Shown piece after piece: positions 56,049 to 64,000 of a stretch of DNA of 64,000 nt (positions are counted from its first letter, which is position 1; the number at the start of each line of letters is the position of its first letter). Source of the stretch: Coix lacryma-jobi var. lacryma-jobi (Eukaryota > Streptophyta > Magnoliopsida > Poales > Poaceae); contig CM019826.1 in the NCBI GenBank assembly GCA_009763385.1, positions 56,975,127 through 57,039,126 on the forward strand, given 5' to 3'. The notes beneath the pieces are model-generated. The model searched no databases. It saw nothing but the letters and a program-made list of their open reading frames with translations, and was not told the origin of the DNA. The translations under genes were made by a program, and so were the position numbers.

Positions 56049-57462
56049 TGTAGGTAAAACGATTGGAGAATGTTTGGTTGGTGGATTCTGGGTGTTCGAG
56101 GCACATGACCGGAAACACCAAGTGGTTCTCCAGTCTTAGTCCGGTCGCCGGAAAGGAGTATATAACCTTCGGCGATAATAGCAAAGGTAAGGTATTGTCT
56201 CGTGGGTCTGTGCGAGTTAATGAGCACTTTGTGTTGCGCGATGTTGCTCTTGTTTCTAACTTGCATTTTAACCTTCTTTCTGTTTCGCAACTTTTCGATG
56301 ATGACTATGAGATTCGTTTTAAGCCAAATCTCAGTCGTATTTTGGATCCTCAGGGCAATCTTGTTTGTGTGATTTCGCCCTTTGGAAAGTCTTTCGTGCG
56401 GATTTCTCAGAGTCGTTTGGTACTTCTCGCTGTCTTTTGGCTGGACCTTCCTCCTCTGATCTTTGGAAGTAGCATAGGAGACTTGGTCATTTGAGCTTCG
56501 ACTTGCTTGCAAGACTTAGTTCACTTGGCTTAATCCGAGGATTGCCCAAGTTATCCAAGGAGAAGGATCTTGTTTGCCATTCTTGTAGACATGGGAAGAT
56601 GGTTGCCGCTCCCCACCATCCAGTGACTCAGGTCATGACTAAGCGCCCTGGAGAGCTTTTGCATATGGACCTTGTTGGTCCGGCTCGGGTGAGCTCGGTT
56701 GGGGGGAAGTGGTATGTGCTTGTTGTTGTCGATGATTTTTCAAGATATTCGTGGGTCTTCTTTTTAGCTGAGAAGACCGAGACTTTCTCCCTTGCTCGCA
56801 ATCTGATTTTGCGTCTTCAGAATGAGTTCCCTTTGAACTCTATGTGAGCAATTCGGAGTGATAATGGTTCCGAATTCAAGAATTCGGATTTTGAGAAGTT
56901 TTGTAACTCTTTGGGTTTGGAGCATCAGTTTTCTTCCCCCTACACACCGCCACAGAATGGTGTTGTGGAGAGGAAGAATCGGACCCTTGTAGAGATGGCC
57001 AGGACGATGCTCGATGAGCATAGGACTCCTAGGCGATATTGGGCCGAAGCTATGAGCACTGCTTGCTATATTTCCAATCGCATTTTTCTGAGAGATTTCT
57101 TGAAGAAGACTTCTTATGAGTTGCGTTTTGGTAGACAGCCCAAGGTGAGTTATTTTCGTGTTTTTGGTTGCCATTGTTTTATACTCAAAAAGGGCAACTT
57201 GGACAAATTTGAGTCTCGTTCTTCTGACGGTGTGTTTTTGGGTTATGGCACTCACGCTCGAGCTTATCGTGTACTTAACCTTGACACTAACCGAGTCATG
57301 GAGACATCCGATGTCACCTTCGACGAGACCATGGTTTGTCCTTCTTCTCGTTTTGAGCGTGCAGGTGATCATGAGGTTGGCGAACCTCTTTTTGATGATG
57401 AAGAAGAAGGTGCTGAAGGGATAGATGAGCCAACACCTTCTCCACCTGCTGTGCCACCAAGA
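56048..57462 (+). pseudogene. Copia A pol: protease and integrase, truncated
   Basis: Protease shows WLVDSGCSRHMTG, followed by FNLLSVSQLFDDD. A frame change lies near 56430-56490. Integrase then shows the zinc segment (HLSFDLLARLSS ... CHSCRHGKM) and core (MDLVGPAR, VDDFSRYSW, SDNGSEF, QNGVVERKNRT). A TGA at 56845-56847 breaks the core. The FFLRVFGCH-like block (YFRVFGCHCFILKKG) and an acidic linker follow. At about 57463 coding sequence fuses to LTR sequence; the ORF beyond that point, to 57723, is not pol. Confidence 0.83.
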
Positions 57463-58054
57463 GCAGTGGCACTGTCCTTCGGCTATTTTGGCATTTGGTT
57501 GAACGGCGGACAGTCCGGGTCCAGGGGACTTGCAGCAGCACTTCGGTTCTGCTCATTTGGCCGGCGGACAGTCCGCGACCTGAGCCCGGACAGTCCGCCA
57601 CTGGGCAGACAGTCCGCGACTGTACCAGCGGACAGTCCGAGACTTGGCTGTTTGCTCCGGTTTAGTGCGTTTGCTCTCCTGGCTTGCTCGCTCGGTTTCC
57701 GGACTTTTCGTTTGGCCTTGTAGTTGACCAAGGAACCTCTCCAGGTATCTTTGCTACTCGTTAGCATCGGTATTTGGGGATTTCTCTACGTAGCCGTCTA
57801 TCTACGTTAGGGACTTGGTTTTTGAGGTCGTGTTCGAGCCGAAGCTTTTGGAGCTTGGTTTGCTACTTCCTTGTGGTGCTCCGCTGTGATCCTAGGGATC
57901 ATCCACCCTCTTCCAAGGGTCGTGAGCATCACGGTTTCAGTCACCGTTTCTCGGGGTTGATTTTGGGACATTTGGCCAAAGTTTCTGAAGGAAATTATTG
58001 AGCTCCCATTCACCCCCCCTCTAGTCGCCTTGCTAGTGCTTTCTCGGTCCTTCA
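57463..58054 (+). repeat. Copia A 3' LTR, last ~590 bp
   Basis: Matches 52697-53297 with roughly 16 differences by eye. It starts abruptly within the LTR at AGAGCAGTGGCAC, a phrase also present at 52690, and ends CGGTCCTTCA at 58054. Confidence 0.85.
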
Positions 58055-58696
58055 GTATCGCACTGCGCAGAACTAAACCAGCCAAGTCCCAATGCCCGGA
58101 CTATCCGTCGCAGGGGGCGCGGACTGTCCACGGATGAGCAGAAAGCACGAAAATGCTCGGGACAAAAGGCAAATTCGATCGAAACTTCACCAAACTAAAA
58201 GGGACTTTGATCAAACTCCTCCCAAGTGTTCCTCTACGTATTGGGGTGCTAATCCTAAGTAATCATCGCACCAAACCAAGTCAATCAAGAGAAACCTGAG
58301 GATCACCGGAAAGGGGGAAAGAACGAAGAATGAACTCAAAATCAACCCGATCTATGGATTCGTGAGGATAGAAGATAAATCCTTCAGTGAAAACAAGGAG
58401 CTCACGACCAATAACAAATTGATTCAAGTGGAATCAAAAATCATCTTGCAGAGAGGGAGAACGAGGCAAATCTCCGGAAGATGAAAAACCGAAACACGAA
58501 GAACACCAACACAAAACGCGAATCGATCAATTCCAGCCGTGTGGCTACCACACAAGACAATCATGAGATTACGGTCTCACTTCCTGAAGTTCCCAAAACA
58601 CAGAGACATGATTGAGTCTTCCCTGTGGATCGCTAGCAGCGAGGTATGATTAGAACCTAAGCGGGGGCTAGAGAGAGAGAGAGCTCAGGAACAAAT

Positions 58697-60761
58697 TGCG
58701 GATACATGGGTGTATGCCGAGTCTCTGAGTGGTGAGTGATTGTCAACTGGGATGATGCGCATGTTCTTTGGCTTGTGTTGTGCAGGTGTCGAGCACGGAT
58801 ACAGTGATCAGAGGCAAGGTGAAGGTCAAGTAGAGACGTGCCGTGTCAATGGACCGAGAGTGGCGAAGGGCGGACGTGAGGCTTGGACTGAGGGACCGGT
58901 GGCCCGAGGATCAGCTGTGGTGGCTGACAGCCTGGGACAGCGACGAGCGAAGACTTGCGGTCATGTGTTGCCTGAGTCGAGGACTCGGGGACACGTGTCG
59001 GTGGACGGGGTGCACGGGAGGTGCATCCCATCTACAGCTTCGGTTTGGTCGTTGAGCCAGACAAAAACCATCGAGTGGACGGTTTCCAGGTTTGGGCCTC
59101 AAAACCTGGGTGCGGATGGTTTCCGAGTTTGGCCACAAAACTCGGGCTGAGGATGGTTTCTAGGTTTGGCCCTCAAAACCTGGGTGCTGCGGGTTTGCTG
59201 AGTTTGGGCCTCAAAACTCAGGTGCTGGTGGGCTGGTTTCCCGATTTGGGCCTCAAAACCGGGGGTTGGCTGGAAAGGCTAGTTTCCCAGTTTGGGACAC
59301 AAAACCGGGGGTGCAGAGCGAGGGAGGCACGTGGCGGCAATCGGGAGGTTGCGTCGAGGCAACGCTACGAGTTGTGCGGGCGTGGCCGTCGGATCACCAC
59401 CTACCGCGAGTTGGTCCAGAATAACCCTAGGGTTTAGCTGGTTCGCTCTGTAATTAGTTGTGGGGTAGAGTAGGAAATAGAATAACTATAAGTAGAGGGA
59501 GACACCCTCCTCCCACTGGATCTCAGTCATTTGCTCTTTGCTTCTAGGGTTTCCTGCTCTCCCAATCCCCTGCTGTAGCTAGCTGAGATCCGCAGAGAAC
59601 CATACCTCTGTGTACTGGAGATTTTGAGGAAGTGAGGCCGTAACCTCACTGTTGTAGCGTGTGGTAGCCACACGGTTGCAGATCGATGTGTTGATTCGCG
59701 TTTTGGTTCGTGTTCTTCGCGTTCTTCGTTTCTCCGCAATTTTCCCCTCACTTGATCTCTCTCCCTACTGCGTCTTTGCGAAATCCGTTTGAATCAACTT
59801 GTTCGTATTTGAAAGGAGATCATTTCCACCGAAGGAATTCATCTAACTCTTAACGAACAAGTAGATCGGGTTGATTTCGTTTTCGTGGTGCTTTTTCGTT
59901 CTTGATCTTTCCCTTTGGATTTCCCGGTGATTGAATCGATTTGAGCGGATGATTTCTTGGGGATAGTCTCCTAACTACCTTGTGATCATCCTCTCCAACT
60001 TTGGGAACGTGGGATTTTGATTTGGATCGGATTTGGGGAGTTTTGAGACAAGGGCGATTGAAATCGCCCTCCCTGAGTGATCGCGGACAGTCCGCCACTC
60101 GGGGCGCGGACAGTCCGCGCGTCGGGGACTTGGCCAGAGCAGCGGTCGCGAGTCTCTGCGTTTTGGGTCTCGGTTGATCGGCGGACAGTCCGCAGGTGTA
60201 AACCGCGGACAGTCCGGGACTGTCCAGGGAGTTTGCAGCAACTGTGCTGTTTCGGGTATTTGGCCGGCGGACAGTCCGCCAACCCCTCGCGGACAGTCCG
60301 AAGTAGGGGCGGACAGTCCGGGACTCCAGGTCCGGACAGTCCAGGAATCGTCTGAAGCTTTCGGTTTTGTGCGTTTGCTCTCCCGGCTTCCTCGCTTGGT
60401 TTCCGGACTTCTCGTTTGGCCTTGTAGTTGACCAAGGAACCTCTCTAGGTATCTTTGGTACTTGTTAGCATCGGTATTTGGAGATTTCTCGACGTAGCCA
60501 TCTATCTACGTTCGGGACTTGGTTTTTGAGGGTCGAACTTGCTCCGGCGCTTTTGGCATTTGATTCGCTATCGCTTTGTGGTGCCTCGTTGTGATCCTAG
60601 GGATCATCCACCCTCCTCCAAGGGTCGTGGGCATCACGGTTTCGGTCGCAGTTTCTCGGGGTTGATTTTGGGACATTTGGCCAAAGTTTCGAGAGAAATT
60701 TTTGAGCTCCCATTCACCCCCCCCCCTCTGGTCGCCTTGCTAGTGCTTTCTCGGTCCTTCA
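58697..60761 (+). mobile_element. Solo LTR of the Copia A type, plus strand
   Basis: 2065 bp, TGCGGATACA...CGGTCCTTCA, flanked by CAAAT at 58692-58696 and 60762-60766. It has a hairpin array at 59081-59311, a TATA-like CTATAAGTAG at 59486-59495, and eight CGGACAGTCCG-type words at 60084-60350. Confidence 0.9.
59081..59311 (+). repeat. Hairpin array in the solo LTR (6 units)
   Basis: Same unit plan as at 51682-51946. Most stems are paired; two carry a single mismatch (CCGATTT and CCAGTTT against AAACCGG). Confidence 0.8.
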
Positions 60762-61068
60762 CAAATGACTGCTAGGATATAGAGAGAGGAGGGGTGCCTC
60801 TCTTATTTATAGCCTAATACAATAATCCCCTTCTACTCCTAGATACAAGAGCGAAGCGGCCAACCCTATGGGTATCTCGGTCCAACTCTGCATTGATGAC
60901 GATCCGACGGCCACGCGCCCATCTCATCCTTAGCTTCGCCTCGACGCAAGCCTCAGGATGCCGCCACGTGCCGCCCCGTCGACCGCCGCGCCTACCTCGT
61001 GAATAGCTGCGCCACCGCGCCAGCCTCTCCACGCCGCCACGCGTCGACCGTCCTTTTTGCGGACCTTC

Positions 61069-61284
61069 CCCCCGGTTTTGAGGCCGAAACCGGGAAACCT
61101 GGGCCTTCCCCGGTTTTGAGGCTGAAACCGGGAAACCTGTCCTCCGGCTGAGTTTTGTGGCCCAAACTCAGAAACCCGTGCGCCCAGGTTTTGAGGCCCA
61201 AACCTGGAAACCGTCCACGCCGAGTTTTGGGGCACAAACTCGGAAACCGGCCACCCCGAGTTTTGAGGCCCAAACTCGAAAACT
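61069..61284 (-). repeat. Hairpin array in the minus-strand solo LTR (6 units)
   Basis: Reverse-complement form of the same array, with CCGGTTT/AAACCGG, TGAGTTT/AAACTCA, CAGGTTT/AAACCTG and CGAGTTT/AAACTCG stems. Confidence 0.8.
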
Positions 61285-61756
61285 GTCGAGGGTAGTTTTT
61301 CGAGGCTCAACTAACAAACCCGTGTCGTAGGCGGGATGTGGTTCGCACACCCCAAATTCCAGCACCGATGCCGGAGCATGTCCAGCCTCCACGCCGGGCA
61401 CAGTGCATTCGCCATCCTTCTCGGCCTCCCACCAAGTGTCACGACGCCATCACCTTCCTCCCGACTCGGCCGATGCACCGCACATCCCCATGTACTCTTG
61501 CTTGTCGACGCCATGTGCCAGCTACCACAGCTGATCCTCAGGTCTCCCGGTCCGTCGGTCCAAGCTCCACGTCCGCCCTTCACCGCTCCCGGTCCGTCGG
61601 CACGGCACGTCCCTACTTGACCTTCACCTCACCTTCGACCACTGCCCGAGCTCCGCACCTGCACATCAACACAGCCAAGAGACATGTTGCCCGTTGATCG
61701 ATCACTCATCACTCAGGAAGGGAACCACAAGGGCACATATCAACCTTGTGTTCTCA

Positions 61757-62216
61757 GAAAGCCTTCTCCCAATCCTCCCGACGGTAGCCGCCCTTCTTCT
61801 TCTTCCTGGTCTTGTTCTCCGGCTGGGCCTTGCGCTTGGAGTTGCCTGTTCTTGTCGGCGAAGGTCTTGCCGCACTTGGGGCAACTCACGACGAAGTGAT
61901 CGTGATCTCCAAATCCGTAGCAGCCCTCACGTGCGCCACCACGCCGGCGATTCAAGCGGTTGTTGTGAAATCGTGAGAACGGGGTGATAATGAGGGCAAG
62001 CTCATCGTCTCCCAATGCCTCCACCTACTCCTCTATCACTGAAAGCAAAGAAGACAAAACAAAGAGAGGAGGTGAAGCATCAGAAGAAAGAGTCGATCCA
62101 CCCTTGCCTGAGACCAAAGCCATGGAATGTGAAGATGGGTTCTTCAGCTTGGCCTAAGTCAAGTGATCGATCTCAGTGGACTTGAGCTTGCTGAACAGCT
62201 CGTCCACGGTGAGGGC
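61757..62216 (-). pseudogene. Copia B gag, N-proximal part
   Basis: Minus-strand Gag fragment with the DELFSKLKS-like end of the Gag core (about 62200-62170), then ALGDDELALIITPFSRFHNNRLNRRRGG. A zinc knuckle follows whose second Cys is Phe (CYGFGDHDHFVVSC). It ends at the GAAAG target of the solo LTR and continues at 50770. A stop lies near 62025 and a frame change near 61850. At 62216 it is cut by another LTR. Confidence 0.8.
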
Positions 62217-62690
62217 TGAAGAACCGAGAGTGCAACCAGAAAGCGACCAGAGGGGGGTGAATGGGAGCTTTAAAATTTCTTTTCAGAAACTTGTCGCCAT
62301 TGTCCCGAGAGTCGACCCCAAGAGCAAACCTAGAGCTTGTGAGTGTCCACGACCCTCGATGTAGGGTGGATGCTTCCAAGAAGCACACCGAGACACTACA
62401 CAACTCTAGAAACCAAACGCAAAAGACGGAAACCGAAAACGTCAACAGACGAATGAACCGCGGACGAACCAGCGCACAACAGCACTGACCGGACTCTACA
62501 TGCGTCCGGTCAAGAGGCACTGGATGCGTCTGGTCAACCAAAACCCGTTTTGGAACCTCTCTGTTCCTGACGGGACACACTGAGTCTGAGCGTCCGGTCA
62601 GGAGTCGAGCGTCCGGCCACAAAAGGCAAACCTGATGAACAGTAGCAAGAGCGAGTCCGGTCACTAATCAGTAGAGCGTCCGGTCGAGTC
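62217..62690 (-). repeat. Copia LTR (minus), interrupted
   Basis: The minus-strand LTR 3' end (…CGGTTCTTCA) lies at 62217, in the Copia B gag. It resembles the ends of the other Copia LTRs (CCATTCACCCCCCTCTGGTCGC), but its motif cluster at 62481-62690 is GCGTCCGGTC rather than CGGACAGTCCG. It is interrupted at 62691 by a sister LTR. Confidence 0.75.
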
Positions 62691-64000
62691 TGAAGGACCG
62701 AAAGTGCTACCAGAAAGCGACCAGAGGGGGGGGTGAATGGGAGCTTCAAATTTTCCTTTCGGAAACTTGTCGCCACTGTCCCTAAAATCAACCCCAACAG
62801 CAAACTCTAGAGTTCATAAGTGTCCATGACCCTAGAGATAGGGTGGATGCTTCCAAGAAGCACAGCGAGACACTCCACGACTCTAGAAACCCAACGCAAA
62901 AACTGGAATACAAAACCGACCATGAACGAGCGAACCGCAGACGAAACAGCGAACAGCTGTGTGCATCGGACGCATCCGATGCAAACAGTGCCTCTCGGGA
63001 ACCTTACTGGACACCCATCGGACGCTGTGAACAGTGGACTCTCAACGTCCGATGGTCACACTTCGGCGCGTCCGATGCACAACGGAGCGTCCGGTGATAG
63101 CGTCCGATGCTCCTTTGAATATGTCAGAAACTGACACGTGGCAACGGTGCGTCCGATGCCAAAGGAGTCAGCGTCCGATGCTAAGAACTCGAGCGTCCGA
63201 TGTCCCCGACGCAGTACAGTTCTTCCGCGAAATCCACTCGATCTCCTCCGAATCAAAAGCACTAAGGCTTAGACTGGGTATGAGGAGTCTCAAGGAGGTT
63301 AGTGAGCTATCCCATGGGAATCATGGCTCGCATCTAACTCCAAATCGATGGATTGGAAGAAATCGGGACTAAAGGAGCAAAACCGATTCAAAACGAAAAT
63401 CAACCGATCTACTAGACCTTGAGGTTAGAGATAAATTCCTTCGGTGGAAAGAAGTGCCTCACGATCTAGTACAACTTGGTTCAAACGGATTTCCAAAAGA
63501 CGCACCAAGCAAAAAGATCAATCAATGGGAAAAACGTGGAGAAAAGTAACCCACGAAGAACAAGAACAAAACGCGAATCACAACCACGAATTTGCAACCG
63601 TGTGGCTAACACACGCTACAACAGTGAGGTTACGGCCTCATTTCCTCAAAATCTCCAGTACACACAGGTATGGTTCTCTGTGGATCTCAGCTAGCTATAG
63701 CAGGGGATTGGGAGAGCAGGAAACCCTAGAAGCAAAGAGCAAATCACTGAGATAAAATGGGAGGAGGGTGTCTCCCTCTACTTATACTAATTCTATTTCC
63801 TACTCTACCCCTCAACTAATTACAGAGCGAACCAGCTAAACCCTAGGGTTATTCTGGACCAACTCGTGGTAGGTGGTGATCCGACGGCCACGCCCGCACA
63901 ACTCGTAGCGTTGCCTCGACGCAACCTCCCGATTGCCGCCACGTGCCCCCACCGCTCTGCACCCCCGGTTTTGTGGCCCAAACCGGGAAACCAGCCTTTC
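62691..64000 (-). repeat. Copia LTR (minus), runs off the window
   Basis: It starts TGAAGGACCG (plus strand) inside the previous LTR; the candidate target is GAGTC at 62686-62690. Its cluster at 62965-63205 uses GCGTCCGATG/GCATCGGACGC words. A TATA-like minus-strand sequence is near 63776-63788, and the first hairpin unit (CCGGTTT/AAACCGG) appears at 63962-63990. Confidence 0.78.

Larger units (their letters stand above)
51298..58054 (+). mobile_element. Copia A: SIRE-type Copia with large 3' deletion
   Basis: Flanked by GTATC at 51293-51297 and 58055-58059. It has a full 5' LTR, a primer-binding site, complete gag, protease and integrase. It then joins directly into the last ~590 bp of the 3' LTR at about 57463. 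RT, RNase H and about 1.4 kb of the 3' LTR are gone. The intact target duplication shows the deletion happened after insertion. Confidence 0.88.
50771..61756 (-). mobile_element. Solo LTR (minus), split by two later insertions
   Basis: It reads TGAGAACACAAGG at 61756 to CGGTCCTTCA at 50771 on the minus strand. It is flanked by GAAAG in a once-continuous Copia B gag. Set aside Copia A (51298-58054) and the solo LTR at 58697-60761, each with one copy of its target, and about 2.15 kb of LTR remains. No internal region is left, so it arose by LTR-LTR recombination. It has a TATA box at 60803-60812 (CTATAAATAA, minus), a hairpin array at 61069-61284, and CGGACTGTCCG words at 51010-51270. Confidence 0.85.
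14263..62216 (-). mobile_element. Copia B: host SIRE-type Copia split by insertions
   Basis: Three minus-strand blocks read as one Copia element once the insertions are set aside. They are 61757-62216 (gag with zinc knuckle), 49286-50770 (gag coiled coil to C-terminus) and 17311-14263 (gag tail, PR, INT, RT, start of RNase H). The gag order matches the complete gag of Copia A at 53361-56048. The interruptions are the solo LTR at 50771-61756 (target GAAAG on both sides) and the chromovirus at 17312-49285. Both LTRs of Copia B are outside the window or lost. Confidence 0.75.

Noticed and set aside
57463..57723. C-terminal extension of the Copia A integrase ORF
   Set aside because: It encodes LTR sequence after a deletion junction and matches non-coding LTR at 52697 onward.

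Overview
The window is plant genomic DNA made up of nested LTR retrotransposons. I found no host gene, tRNA or rRNA. The element families (SIRE/Maximus-type Copia, Tekay-type chromovirus, Athila-type and Tat/Grande-type Gypsy) and the GC-rich, motif-laden LTRs suggest a grass, probably panicoid (sugarcane/Miscanthus/sorghum-like). The organism call is inference.

Layout. (1) 1-10330: a degraded minus-strand SIRE-like Copia ('Copia C') with part of its 3' LTR, a broken extra ORF in the envelope-like position, pol, and a truncated gag. (2) 10331-14262: remnant of a plus-strand Copia: LTR fragment, 3' untranslated region, polypurine tract and a full LTR. (3) 14263-62216: a minus-strand Copia host ('Copia B') split into three blocks by later insertions: RNase H/RT/INT/PR/gag tail at 14263-17311, middle and C-terminal gag at 49286-50770, and N-proximal gag at 61757-62216. 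(4) 17312-49285: a Tekay-type chromovirus (minus) inserted in the gag of Copia B. Its own gag was hit twice: by a 7.6-kb Athila-type gag-pro-only element (25166-32810, duplicated target GCCCC) and by a 12.3-kb Tat/Grande-type element (33452-45729, duplicated target CAAAC). (5) 50771-61756: a minus-strand solo LTR (target GAAAG) in the gag of Copia B. It carries a plus-strand Copia ('Copia A', 51298-58054, target GTATC) and a second solo LTR (58697-60761, target CAAAT). (6) 62217-64000: two more minus-strand LTRs of related type, one inside the other, running off the window.

The Tat/Grande-type element is the youngest: its two 661-bp LTRs differ at one base by eye. It has gag-pro and RT-RNase H-integrase ORFs on the minus strand, a well-preserved multi-exon gene on the opposite strand with its own TATA box, and three tandem-repeat arrays between that gene and pol.

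Most striking non-coding signals: arrays of short hairpins in the Copia LTRs whose stems change in a compensatory way from unit to unit; clusters of an 11-bp near-palindrome (CGGACAGTCCG) replaced by other palindromic words in related LTRs; and an Athila-type LTR whose end holds two fossil copies of its own primer-binding site at about 70-bp spacing. Element boundaries rest on direct comparison of LTR ends and target duplications. Domain names rest on motifs read by eye.
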